Source of the DNA: Candolleomyces eurysporus
Taxonomy: Eukaryota; Basidiomycota; Agaricomycetes; Agaricales; Psathyrellaceae
Direction of reading: 5' to 3'
NCBI GenBank assembly: GCA_027579435.1
Contig: JANBPK010001190.1
Span: forward strand, 124,001-188,000
Length of the DNA: 64,000 nt
The translations under genes and the position numbers were made by a program. Position 1 is the first letter of the stretch; each line of letters begins with the position of its first letter. Shown here piece after piece: positions 45,126 through 57,400 of the stretch. Under the pieces are notes generated by a model that saw nothing but the letters and a program-made list of their open reading frames with translations, was not told where the DNA came from and did no database searches.

Positions 45126-47012
45126 ATGGTATGTCACCCCCCCCTCGGTATCACCCACTGCACCCAGCTCACCAGCCGTCCCCAGATCATCAGTGACAAA
45201 AAATACGCTTGGTATGCGCTTGGGGTCTCTCCGTCCTGCCCAGCTCCTCACGCACAGCGTCCAGTGAAACCTGCATAAAGGGCCACCGGTCCTCCTCGTG
45301 CAAACACTTTGACCGTCCCCTTTTCGAAATAAAGAAGAAAGGCCGCCCCGTCACCCAATGCGAGCATTGTCGCGAACTCCGCAAAACAAAGCAGGTCCAC
45401 GTCAAGTGCATCTGCGACGGCAGAATCGACCACGCCCCTGTCCCTAAAGGTGTGTTAACGCCANCCCCCCCGCTCCTCCTCCTCCTGTGCAGCTGGCTGA
45501 CTGATAAGACTCTGCTGTTCTCTAACACTCTTAGGAACCAAGCCAGGGTTTGAGAGCGCCGCGTTTCCCAACGGTGTGCCCCGCCACGCCTTGGAAACGT
45601 CGGTCGCCTCCGAGGGAGGGTTTTCCTCGGACTCTAGCGATCCCAGTGGCGCTGGTATGCGTCCGTCCCCTCCTTGACGCATCCCTCTGATCGTCACCCT
45701 CCTTTTAGGCAAATCAATTTCCTGCCAATGCAAGGACTCTGGTACATGCCCATGCTGTGTCCCCCGTAAAGCCGCTCCGAAAGCGCGAAAGTCGAGCGTC
45801 AAATTCGAGACGCCAGACCGCACCCCCGCCAGTCTCTCGGTCTTCGGAGATCCCTCCCGGGTCCAGAGCAATACTGCCCAGATCCTCGCCCGCATCGCTG
45901 AGCTTCGTCCCGTCCTTCCACGTCCCAATCAGTCTTCTGCCCTTATCCGTGACCCTGCTGTCGGCCCCTCGCACCCAGGCCGGCAGCACCATGACCACAC
46001 TTCCTTCAGCCCGTACGAGAGGGCTTACGATATGACCCACTATCAGCCTCTCCATCACCACTCGCGCACCCCACAGTTCGGTCTGGATCCGAGCACCAAC
46101 CAAAACCAAGAAACTTTCTTCCCCTCTGCCTGTGGGTGTGGCGACAACTGCCGCTGTCCCGGATGCACGTACCACAACAACACCATCGTTTCCGGCGAAT
46201 CAGCCTTTTCGACGTGCGCACATCCCGAACGATGCAGCACCTGCTTGGATTGCACCATCCTCTCGTTGCAAAATACACTTCCCGATACGGCATTGTCAAT
46301 ACCTCAATCCACCGTCCCCGAGGGCAACCCCCCAAGCCTCGACTCGGTGGACGAGTGGTTGAGGCAGATGATGATGTCGCAGGACACATTCCCCAACGAC
46401 TACACCCAACAACAGTCCCAAGGCGGCTCCTCTTCGATGTGGCCAGGTCCGATGGCGCCGAACCCTCCCGACATGGGGGGCCACTCTGAATTCATACCCA
46501 GGTTGGAATTCGACTTTGACAATTCAGCGAGGCAAGGCGGCCACGCAAGGTCGAGCAGTCTGAGCCAGGAGCTTTTCTACGACCAAAGCCAACTGGACCC
46601 TCGCGGTGGCCATGGCATGGAGTACACACGCAGTCGCTCCGTCTCGACGTCTTCCCAGTCAAGTCGCCAAGACGTTCACGACGGGCGTGGCTCCATGCCT
46701 GTGCCTGTGCCAGGGAGCCTCCAGGTGCCTTATCGACCCACCGGCCGGATGCAAGGACTCTTTGGGAACGCGATGGGGTCAAGGTCCACCCCGCAGCTCG
46801 ACCTCTCCATGTACCGTGGCGCTTCGAACTCGAGACTGTCCGTCTCACCCGTCCCTGGGCATTATGCAAATAGTAGTAACGGTGATCCTTCTTCCCCTGC
46901 TGATTATGATTTATCGAGCCCTCTTTCTGTTTCGCCTCATCATGTCCATGGTTCTATGTATCCGAGTCAAAACTCGAGCGACCCCTCGTTGGATGGACTA
47001 CGTATCATTTGA
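45126..47012 (+). CDS. Copper-fist transcription factor (Mac1/Cuf1/Ace1-type)
   Basis: Five exons (45126-45128, 45186-45211, 45265-45449, 45535-45654, 45709-47012) give 545 residues with no leftover base. The first exon is the ATG alone. The protein begins MIISDKKYACETCIKGHRSS, SCKHFDRPLFEIKKKGRPVT, QCEHCRELRKTKQVHVKC: a complete copper fist with its zinc Cys/His set, the KGHR block and the GRP minor-groove motif. A C-x-C cluster follows (CQCKDSGTCPCC). Near residue 250 a second Cys-rich motif (CGCGDNCRCPGC, then CAHPERCSTCLDC) resembles the copper-sensing repeats of Mac1/Cuf1. The rest is Ser/Pro/Gly-rich activation-type sequence. It should regulate copper (or iron) uptake genes. A CCC1-type metal transporter lies two genes away. 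Confidence 0.92.
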
Positions 47013-47177
47013 AATGTTGTTTACCTTGTACCCAAGTATTTTATTCTTTGCCTTTGCTGTAACATGGATATTCTTTTGGTGACGCCTGGACGCGTTATTT
47101 GTGTTGATGACGTAACTCGCCCAAACAACGCCCAACTTGGCACTAAAATTTGGGAAAGCTCTCCTCGCCCTCACCAA

Positions 47178-49168
47178 ATGCCAGACGCTTTCTTCGCCTC
47201 TGCAAAAACAAGAAAACGAAAGCGTACAGACGGTTCGCGCAATGGACGCACCAAACCCGATGCGGCTCAAGGTGCTCGATCTTTGAAGGGGAAGGAAAAG
47301 GCAAAGAAGAAACCTCGTCTGGATGAGGAACTGTCGGACAAGACGGACGACGATGGGGGAGACATTGACGATATGGATTTGCGGGCAGACGATGAAGAGG
47401 AGCCCAGTGGAGACGAGTATGAAGATGAGACTCCGGCAGAGAAGAGGCTGAGGCTGGCAAAGCTATACCTAGAGAGTGTAAAAGGCAGTCTAGGTGAGCG
47501 TCGAGTTCTCTGTGGATTTTGACAGAACCTAACACTGTTTTGATCATAGCTGAAGGAGAGTTCGATGCTGCTGAAATAGACAAAGAGTTGATTGCTTCAC
47601 GGCTCAAGCAAGACGTCCTCGAGCATTCTGGCAAAGTGCACCAGTTTATTGCAGACTCTGTGCGCAAAATATCATCTTCTTATCCTCGCGTCGTCGTCCT
47701 GACCATGGATCTTCTATTCAGTTTGATTTCGAGCAACCACCTCAGGCTACCTTCCATGCTCGCGGTCACCGTCTCTCCGTCACCTCCTCGGTCGCCTCCG
47801 AGTCCGCAAAATATTTGTTTACCGCCGGAAAAGAGGGATCCATCATCAAATGGGATCTTTCATCCGGCAAAAAGCTCGCTACATTCTACAAAATTCGACC
47901 AACGTCTGACCAGAAAGGCAAGGGAAAGGCCAAGGAAGCACCAGACGCATCCATCCAAGGACACACCGACGAGGTCTATTCGCTAGCTATCAGCGGGGAT
48001 GGCAAATTGCTTGCTAGTGCAGGTGCAGATCGACGGGTGGGCGTCTGGGACGTGGAGAAGGGAGAGTGGGTCAAGGGATTCTCAGGGCATCTCGGGCATA
48101 AAGACATCGTTTCAGTGCGTAGTATCATTCATTCATTTCCTCTCTCTCACGTCCTAATTCCCTGTCCTGCAGAATGTTGCCTTTAAAAAAGGGACAAACC
48201 AACTTTACTCGGCCTCCTTTGACAGAACAGTCAAAGTGTATGATTTAACGTCAGGAGTTATGGGTTATGTCGAGACACTATTTGGGCATCAAGATCATAT
48301 TCTTGGATTAGACGCTCTTCGTGGGGACAGCTGTGTATCAGTCGGTGCACGCGATAAAACAGTGCGCTATTGGAAGATTGTGGACGAGACCCAGTTGGTT
48401 TTCCGTGGTGGTGGTCGGTCACGTATTCGAGAGGTATTGGAGGGAGGATTGAAGGCAGATGAAGAAGGCGACGGTGTGGATTCCGACACTGGCCTGCCCA
48501 AGCCAACAAAGAAACAGGAGCGGACGGGCTACGTTGAGGGGAGCTTAGAGTGTGTCTGTATGATTGACGAGACAACCTTTCTTAGCGGAGGAGACAGTGG
48601 GTGCGTTAATCCATGTTGGATGGAATCTATTCCCGGTACTCACACTTAGTCTCAGCTCGATAAGCCTATGGTCAACACAGAAAAAGAAGCCTATCTTCAC
48701 ACAACCTCTCGCCCATGGACTTGATGAGATGGAATCATCGACCGAGGGCACCATCCGCACCCCACGATGGGTAACATCACTCGGCTCCCTTCGATATTCA
48801 AATATCTTTGCCTCAGGTGCGTCGAACCTATTGTCGTATATGTGCATTGCTCAGAGATCATTTCAGGTTCATGGGATGGATCGATTCGGATATGGAAGCT
48901 GGACCCCAAACTCAAATCCTTCTCTCCCATCGGCGTCGTGCCAGCGCAGGGTGTTGTCAACTCTCTGCAACTCATTTCTCCGCCTAAAGAATTCGTCAAG
49001 AGCTCGCCATGGGCTGTAGGATCCTCCAATCTTCCAGCTAACACGGCAGCCAACCTGCTCCTCATAATTGCATCCCTAGGGAAGGAGCATCGATACGGTC
49101 GGTGGATCAGTCAAAAGGATGCAAAAAATACAGCTTCTGTATTTTTCTTTTCTTCACGGACTCCGTAG
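47178..49168 (+). CDS. RRP9: U3 snoRNP-associated WD40 protein (U3-55K)
   Basis: The start MPDAFFASAKTRKRKR at 47178 opens a basic then acidic N-terminus (nuclear signal, KKKPRLDEEL, DDMDLRADDEEEPS). The text then matches the Rrp9 family: EKRLRLAKLYLESVKGSL, ELIASRLKQDVLEHSGK, HARGHRLSVTSSVASESAKY. WD40 blades follow: FTAGKEGSIIKWDL, GHTDEVYSLAISGDGKLLAS, GADRRVGVWDVEKG, GHKDIVS, LYSASFDRTVKVYDL, LFGHQDHILGLDAL, GARDKTVRYWKI, SLWSTQKKKPIF and GSWDGSIRIWKLDPK. Introns of about 50-70 bp separate them. Rrp9 binds U3 snoRNA in the nucleolus for 18S rRNA processing. The last codons (FFFSSRTP) are the left limit of the tandem duplication that follows. Confidence 0.93.
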
Positions 49169-49481
49169 TGGTACATACATAGTCTGATCATTGATATTGT
49201 GACAATTCCATCTGATTGTCAACTGTGTATTGCGTCCGAAATGAAGAAGCCGTACTATGATGAAGCCTGACAGAAAGACTCGGACCTACTCAGACTGACC
49301 GACAGACTGGCATTCGGGCCCGAGTCCGTCGCTGACCATGAAAACTTTAATTAAGACAGTTCTTCCTTCCTCTCCTCTCCCCCTGTGCCCGAATCCGTCG
49401 TTGAACGTTGACCATTCAAGCTTCGACCAAGACAGCTCTTCCTTCCTCTCCCCTCCCTCTGTCCCTTTCGATTGAGCCCCC

Positions 49482-51751
49482 ATGGACGTAGGTCGTATCG
49501 CCCAAAGACAATCATCGGTGCTTATCGATTTCACTAGCCCTCCAATACATACGCCCTCGTCATTGGGATCAATGATTACCAGTGCCCAGATTACGAAGTG
49601 CTCGAAGCTAGTGTCAACGACGCCAATGAAATGGACTCGTACCTAAGAGCTGACCTGAAAGTCCCCAAAGAAAACATCATCAACATCCGAAATGCTGAGG
49701 CGTCACGAAAAGGGATTTTGCGTGGCTTCAAAGACCTTGAAGAAATCACAGCACAGGGGCAGAAGCCTTGTATTATCATCTTCTATGCAGGCCACGGGGC
49801 GCGCACAGCAAGGCCTTTACAATGGCAGGATTGGGCGACGGAGAGCGAGTTCGTGGAAATGTTATGCCCCTGTGACATAGGCGTCGAGCAAAAGGGTGGA
49901 GGAGTGGTTGAGGGTATTCCAGACAGAACCGTATGCTATTTGTTGAATCAACTTTCCAAAAACCGAGGAAACAACATCGTACGCCGTTCCCTTTCGCAGG
50001 CATTCGTAGACTGAAGATTTGTACTCTAGACCTTGATCCTCGACTGTTGCTCCTCGGCTGGCCTTAACCGGGGAATGACCCAGGCGAAATCCAGATGTAT
50101 CGCTCGTTCGATCCCCAATCCCCCTCCCTTATCGGGGACAGCAGATCCATATGTTGCTATACCGAGAGAATTGAACAAGCAGGATCAATCGACGACGACA
50201 AGAGGCATGCGGCCATCTATTGGTTTCGGAGGGAAGTTTCAGGATTCTCATGTTCTTCTCGCTGCCTGCGGACGGGAGCGTCTGGCGTACGAGGATGGTG
50301 GTCGAGGACTGTTCACCACCGCGCTTCTCATTGCGCTCCGGAAAATCAACCCCCAGACGACGACCTACGCATCTCTCATGGACAGGCTGATAATGCCCAG
50401 GTACATCGAGATACGGTGCGCCTTTCACTTTTTTGATGATGCGACTTACTGATACCATGGCATTGGCATTAGACAGACCCCGCATTGTGAAGGGAGCTAC
50501 ATGGACCGGCCACTCTTTGATAGAGGAGAAATCCGATCCGATCCCTCTTTCATCTCAGGCAAGCGGTCCCAAAGAGGTGGCAAACTGGTTGTCTCCATGG
50601 ACGCCGGCTTCGCCCAGGGTATCACACTCGGAGAGTTATTCTCCATCCACGAGGACAACCTCTTCGAGACAGGCGACAGACTCAATCAGTCTATCGGAGT
50701 GCTGAGGGCTGTTACCGTTGACTCATTCAGCACTTCGCTTGATCATCCTCCGGGAGATGTGAAGTTCAAGATCCCCAGAAATTTCTATGCCCGGCGAATC
50801 GATTGGAGGAATGACCCTCCAAAGGTCTATTGTGAAGACCGAGCTTGGCTAGAATCTGTCTTCCCGCAAAACTCCTCGACACACCAAATAGACATTGTCG
50901 GCGGTCCGGCAGATGCGACGCTAATACTAAACCTGAAGGGGGAACATGTCCATATTCATCCCAATGACGAGTTACTTAACCAGTATATCCCCCAATGTTT
51001 CTCCTCTCCGCTGAGACGCAACTCCCCTGAAGACATCCAAAGTATAATCAGGGCCTGGCAGCATTTCAGCTATCATCTCCGTCGACGAGGCAAGAACGAA
51101 TTTGCTCAAGTACGCATGGAACTTCACTATCTAGAGCCCATCGATTTGGAAGACCCTGAATCGTCATACGAGCCGGAGAACTACAAACCTATGGGCGAAA
51201 ATCTGCTTTCACAGGAACCCTCAATGGTCCATGTGCCAGAAGCAGACGTTGACAAGCCGTTAGGGATGACGCTGTACAACGACAGTGACATCCCCATCTA
51301 CCCGTACCTATTCTACTTTGATCCTAACGAGCTAACAATCAGTAAGTCGGTCCTGTTCCCGTAGGTATACTCGAAGGCTGACAGCATATCTACAGCGCCG
51401 TGGTTGCTGGCACCCCATGGTGCGGGTCTGGGAGATGTCGATGCCCCACTTCCTCCACATTCGAAGCTCCCAGTTGGCTATGCAAACGGGGCGGCATATC
51501 CCTGGCAATTCTGCTTTGAAGACGACCGTGACAAGGACATCGGGTTCTTCAAGCTATTCCTCTCAGCTTCGCCAGCCAATTTCTCTTGCATAGCACAGAT
51601 CGAGTCTCCTTTCAAGCGGCTGGAGGTCAGCACGAGGGGGGGAGGAGGATCTGAGAATGACACACAGGCAGAGGAGGTTGAGGAGCTGGAGAAGCTAGAC
51701 AAGGGTAGCTGGGGTGTAAAAGCAGCCACCATCATTCAGTTACGAGGGTAG
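49482..51751 (+). CDS. Caspase-domain (peptidase C14) protein, tandem copy 1
   Basis: The first exon is six bases (ATG GAC, 49482-49487). The 50-bp intron joins PSNTYALVIGINDYQCPDYE. The caspase domain shows VNDANEMDSYLRADL, the catalytic His in IIIFYAGHGAR and, after an intron, the catalytic Cys in LILDCCSSAGLNRG. GGKFQDSHVLLAACGRERLA and GRGLFTTALLIAL complete the p10-like part. Introns at about 50401-50472 and 51344-51395 separate a long C-terminal region (SYMDRPLFDRGEIRSD, GITLGELFSIHED, RAWQHFSYHLRRRGK, LYNDSDIPIYPYLFYFD, PHGAGLGDVDAPLPPHS) of unnamed fungal type that ends IQLRG at 51751. Such proteins are metacaspase relatives expanded in Agaricomycetes and are thought to act in cell death or allorecognition-like responses; the exact role is unknown. 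Confidence 0.88.
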
Positions 51752-52114
51752 AATAGCCATATTTTCTGTAGCGCCTCATGATGAACCGCGTTGACATGCT
51801 AAATTAGGCAAGTGGACCAGACCATTGAATCCAGAAATCTTCTCAGACTCGAGGCTTTTCTTCTCTTCACGGACTCCATAGTAGTAGCCTGATCCTTCTA
51901 CATCGTGATGATTTCATCCGATTGTCACAGATTCATCCGTGGATTGCGTCCGAAATGAAGCAGCGCCCATGAAGAAACTGACAGAAACACTCAGTCCTGC
52001 TCAGCTGACAGACGGACAGGCATTCCACGAGTCCATCGCTGACCATTTAAACTTCGACCGCGAATAGTTTCTCCTCTTTCTCCCATCCCTCTGGATCCTT
52101 TTGATTCATCGCCC

Positions 52115-54356
52115 ATGGACGTAGGTCATATCGTCCCAAGATAATCATCGGGCGCTTATCGATTTTACTAGCCCTCCAGCACATACGCCCTTGTCATCGG
52201 GATCAATGAATACCAGTGCCCAGATTACCCAATGCTTAAGGCTGCTGCCAACGACGCCGATGCTGTCGACAGCTACCTGAAAACTACTCTCAATATCCCT
52301 GAAGAAAACATAATCAGCATCAGAAATACTCAGGCGTCACGACAAGGGATTCTAGATGGTTTCCAAGAGCTTGAAAACATCGCAACAAAGGGGAAACAAC
52401 CTTGCATTATCATCTTCTATGCAGGCCACGGGGCTCGTACAGAGAGGCCTTTACAATGGCAGGACTGGGCTCCGGAGAGCGAGTTCGTGGAAATGTTATG
52501 CCCTGTTGACATTGGCACCGAGCAAAAGGATGGAGAAGGAGTTGTTGAGGGTATTCCAGACAGAACCGTATGTTATTTGTTAAATCGTCTATCCACTCGC
52601 CAAGGAAACAACATCGTACGTTATTCCCTTTCTTAACCATGCATAGACTAAAGTCTGTACTCCAGACCTTGATCCTCGACTGCTGTTCCTCGGCTGGTCT
52701 TAACCGGGGAAGCGGGCAGGAGACCGCTCGTGCGATCCTCAACCCCCCTCCTTTATCAGGGAAAGCGGATCCACATGTCGCTATACCGGAGGAATTGACC
52801 AAGCATGATGAGTCGACGTCGACAAGAGGCATGCGGCCGTCTCCTGGTTTCGGGGGGAAGTTTCAGGATTCTCATGTTCTTCTCGCTGCTTGTGGGCGCG
52901 AACAACTCGCGTACGAGAAAGATGGTCGAGGAATGTTCACTACCGCGCTTCTCTCCACGCTCGAGGGGATCAAGCTCCAGACGACGACCTACGCGTCTCT
53001 CATGGACAGGTTGAGAATGCCCGCAAGGTGCGCCTTCCATGTTTTTGATGATGCGCCCTACTGATACATGGCCTTGGCATTAGGCAGACCCCACATTGCG
53101 AGGGGAGCTATATGGATCGGCCACTCTTCAACAGAGGAGAAATCCGATCCGATCCCTCTTTCATCTCAGGCAAGCGGTCTCAAAAAGGTGGCAAACTGGA
53201 TGTCTCCTTGGACGCAGGCATCGCCCAGGGTATCACACTCGGAGAGTTGTTCTCGATCCACGAGGACGACCTTTTCGAGACAGCCAGCAGACCGAATCAG
53301 TCGATCGGACACCTGAGGGCTGTTACCGTTGACTCATTCAACACTTCGCTTGGTCATCCTCCAGGGTATAGGAAGTTCAAGATCCCCAAGGATTTTTATG
53401 CCCGGCGAATCGATTGGAGGAATGATCCTCCAAAGGTCTATTGTGAAGACCGAGCTTGGCTGGAATCTGTTTTCCCGCGAGACTCCTCCACACAACAGAT
53501 AGACATCGTAGGCGATCCGGCGGATGCAGCGCTGAGACTAGTACGGGACGGGGATCAGGTCCACGTTCATCGCGGTGACCCGTCACTTAACCAGTACATC
53601 CCCGAACGTTTCTCTCATTCGTTTGAGCGCATCACCCCTGCAGACATCCAAAGAATAATCAGGGCCTGGCAGCATTTCAATTATCATCTCCATCGACGAG
53701 GCAAGAACGAATTCGCTCATGTACGCATGGAACTTCACTATCTCGAGCCCATCGATTTGGGAGACTCTGAATCGTCATACGAGCCGGAGAACTATAGACC
53801 CAAGGGCGAAAATTTGCTTGCGAAGGAACCCTCAGAAGTCCGTGTGCCAGAAGCAGATGTTGAAAAGCCGATTGGGGTGACGCTGTACAACGACAGCGAC
53901 ATCCCTATCTACCCGTACCTATTCTACTTTGATCCCAACAACCTCACAATCAGTAAGTCAGTCTTGTTTCTGTGGGTATACTCGACGGCTGATGGCATCT
54001 CTGCAGCGCCGTGGTTCACGGCACCCCATGGTGCGGGTCTGGGAGCCGTCGATGCCCCACTTCCTCCACATTCGAAGCTCCCAGTTGGCTACGCAAACGG
54101 GGCGACATATCCCTGGCAATTCAGCTTTGAAGACGACCGTGACAAGGACATCGGGTTCTTCAAGCTATTCCTATCAGCTTCGCCAGCCAATTTCTCTTGC
54201 ATAGCCCAGGCCGAGTCTCCCTTCAAGGAGATCAGCACGAGGGGGGAAGAGATCCCTAGGGATGACATACAGGCAGGGGAGGTTGGCCAGCTGGAGAAGC
54301 TAGAAAAGGACAGCTGGGGTGTAAAGGCAGCTACTATCATTCAGCTACGAGAGTAA
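52115..54356 (+). CDS. Caspase-domain (peptidase C14) protein, tandem copy 2
   Basis: Same exon plan as copy 1, including the six-base first exon (52115-52120) and PSSTYALVIGINEYQCPDYP. His (FYAGHGAR) and Cys (LILDCCSSAGLNRG) are kept. Differences cluster in the loop before the second catalytic block (ETARAILNPP, missing about ten residues of copy 1), in the MPAR junction, where the intron donor has moved, and in acidic tail residues. The C-terminal region runs uninterrupted from SYMDRPLFNRGEIRSD to IQLRE at 54356. The intron that splits copy 1 after DPNELTI is here also readable as coding (the frame stays open through SKSVLFLWVYSTADG), so retention may be tolerated. Both copies appear functional. 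Confidence 0.88.
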
Positions 54357-54461
54357 AATAGCCATATTTTCTGTATTTCTGTATTTTTTGAGCGCCTCAT
54401 CGTTAACATGCTGAATTTGGCAAGTGGACAACACGAGACCGGTTATGCCTCGACCACCATC

Positions 54462-57400
54462 ATGAATCCGACACTCCCAAGCCTATCTCTCCAGGCCATA
54501 TTGAATCCTCCAGAAATCTTCTCAGACTCGAGGCTTCATGGATACCAGGGCCCGAGTCGATTCGTACGCCTAGGTCGCGTCGCACCCAACGGAACCGCCG
54601 CGATTGCCAAAAGTGAGGATGGAACGCGTTGTGCAGTGGCCGGGAAAGAATGTGAGGCCGTTCCGGTTCGTTGGTGCTCTCTACTCAGGCCTCTTGCTCC
54701 CCCTTTTAGCCTTGAGGATCGTACGAATATCAAGTCCGGGGCAAAGTATCACTCCAGAGCACAAATCCGCGATTGGTCCTGGGGGTCATCGAATCGACTC
54801 TTCGCGCAACTTTTGGGACAATAGCGGGCTCAAGATCGACAGTACCAGCACAGACGTTGCTTGGGGACATGGCTGTAAGCTTGGATCCATTCTTCGTGCT
54901 TGCATTTCTCAGATTTGCTGTGCAGTATACAACAACAAGATCCTTACAAGTGCCCGCAATGGAGAGCTGATTTTGTGGGATATCAAGTCAGGCACGGTGA
55001 AATACGGTGCGTCTCTATCTTCCCTGTCCTTCTATATTGCCTTCATTTTGCTTCAGAGCGACGGACCAAAGACCATACTCGTTCAATCAACAAACTCTCC
55101 GTCTCACATGTCGTCCACTACTATTGTATCACTGGGTCAGCGGATGGTGACATGCGAATCTGGGTTAGAGTCGACATACTCAAGTCTCCTGACCACTTCT
55201 CATGTAGTTTTATAGGATCTCCGAGAGCTCACAAAATCGGTAATGCGAGTGCGATTCCCTAATTCCATCCGAAGCGTCGCATTTTCACCGAGTCTGTGGC
55301 AACCACTACAAGCCGTTGTAGGTCTGGACAATGGTAGCATTCACCGGTGAGTGAAGCTACTTATGCTTGTGTATAAACCTCATGTCTATCCAGTTGGGAC
55401 TTGAAAATGGGACAGCGTGGAAGCCTCGACAGGCTCGCAGTCGCGCATAGCGCACCTATCACCACCCTCGATTGGTGTAGCTCCGTTCCTAAAAACAATG
55501 GCAACAACGCACCAACTAACCCCATGGAACCATCCGGCAACTCTCTCGGGTGGCTTGTTAGTGGTGGACTGGATCGATGTGTCAAGGTGAGTGCCAAAGC
55601 ATCGTCATTAGACCGTCATAAGTTCATCTTCTAGGTCTGGGATCTCACAGGGCCTGTCGCAAGCGCTCGGATACCAAGCAAGGCAACATATGTCTTGCAT
55701 CCCTCATTCCCAGTGAGACGCGTGGCCTGGAGACCGGGATACGAATGTGAACTGGCCGTGGTCTCCAATGACGAGATCTCAGCACCCACCTCCGATGTCG
55801 CAATTCCAGGCACCCCGGGAGCCGCTCAAGGGTTGTTGAGCCGTGTTGGAAGTGGTCTCGGCTTGGATCTAATGCTCAAAGGGCTCGACTCGGAAAGCAT
55901 TTCTTTAATCAAAGACAAATTCAGCGAACTATCAACCGAAGCGCCAAGATCTGTTACCACCAGTGGCGACGCATTGGAAATTTGGGATGTACGAAGGAAA
56001 TGGGTTGCGAAATGGTCCGTAAATGGGGCGTCAGCAGACGGTGGAATAGCCGGTCGGTGTCTTCGAGCTCTGCTTGGTTTAAGTCAACTCTGACAATTCA
56101 TAGATATCGCATTCAACGATTCACATGCAATCTGGGCACAGTACTCCAACGGAACCTTCTCGCAGCTGGACCTCCGAGAAGTCACAAAACCTATCGCGTC
56201 CATCAATCGTGTAGCAACTACTTGGGATGTTGGTGGCTCCCTGACTTTCGTGGTCAACAAACCACACCGCTTCGATCCTCCATATGATGACATGTAGGTG
56301 TGGGGACTTTCTTGACACACCTGGCCCTAATTATGTCCTAGTGCACCTTCCGAGCGCAATTCCGACGCTAGGAAGCCGATGGTGAAAAGTCTCGGAGATC
56401 CCTCCGTGAAGCTGAAAAGCCAAGCATTTAATACCTTCATCTCAGAGGACGCAATTGAAGACATGGAGGTGTTTACCTTCCTTGCTCGAAATTACCAGTT
56501 TCACGGTCCCGATAAGAAGGAACTTTGTGAAGCCAATGCCCAGGTAATTGATTCTCGTGATACGTATTTCTTGTTCTAATAGTCCAACAGATAGCCCGGG
56601 AAGCAGGAGACGAGCGTGCATCGCAGACCTGGCAATTATTGGCCACATACCTCAGCGAATACGTACCTCCACCTCCCCCACCCTCCATAGCCCCGTCCCC
56701 ATCAATCTCTCGCAAATCACTTCCTCTGGGCCACCCTCAGCAAGGCTTGCAGTTTCCTTCTGCTCCGAGTAATTACTCTTTCCCTCCTGTGTCCAATCCA
56801 CCCAGCGAACTGTCGACCCCAAATAAATGGAGCCCAGGTCATAGGTCAATCGCGAATAGCCAAGCGAATCAACTCGCTCTCAGAAGTCGTTCCCCTTCAA
56901 GAACACGCCATCTTACCCCTTCCTCTTCCAACTCTTCGTCTCCAAGGCATGTCTCCGTTGGGCTCCCAGTCACACCAAACCGAACGACCCAGTTTCCCCG
57001 AAGGGAATCCGTTGACTCTGGTCTTCAACCCCACAGACAGTCTTCTGCCTTTCGGCGACCATCTCTCGCTGTCTTGGGCACCTCGAATACTAATGCCGAA
57101 CGTTCGTTCGCCAGTCTGCGGCATGTCGGGGAAGGTGCTCTGGACGATTCAAGCTCGTCCTCCGATGATGCTGGGAAGGCCACAACTGAGGCCAGTCAAG
57201 GTCATGGTGAAGACGGTGCTCCCCGGTCGATTTTATCACCGGGACCGCTCTCTGGCAAACAGCTTACAGCCCCAAGTCCATTGTCCAGGATTGCTGGTCA
57301 ACACCAGTGGTCAGAAGACGAAGACGATGCCCAGAAAGATGTCGATGACGATGCAACCTCATCTCCATCTCCAAGGTCCACGGATACGGAATCAGATACC

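Larger units (their letters stand above)
49145..54536 (+). repeat. 2.7-kb tandem duplication carrying the caspase gene
   Basis: Copy 1 is about 49145-51857 and copy 2 about 51858-54536, offset about 2.7 kb. Each starts with the last codons of RRP9 (TTCTTCACGGACTCC at 49151 and 51864), carries the same promoter words and a whole caspase gene, and ends with 5' sequence of WDR24 (AATCTTCTCAGACTCGAGGC near 51837 and 54516). Copy 1 has lost about 70 bp including the WDR24 start codon. Confidence 0.88.
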
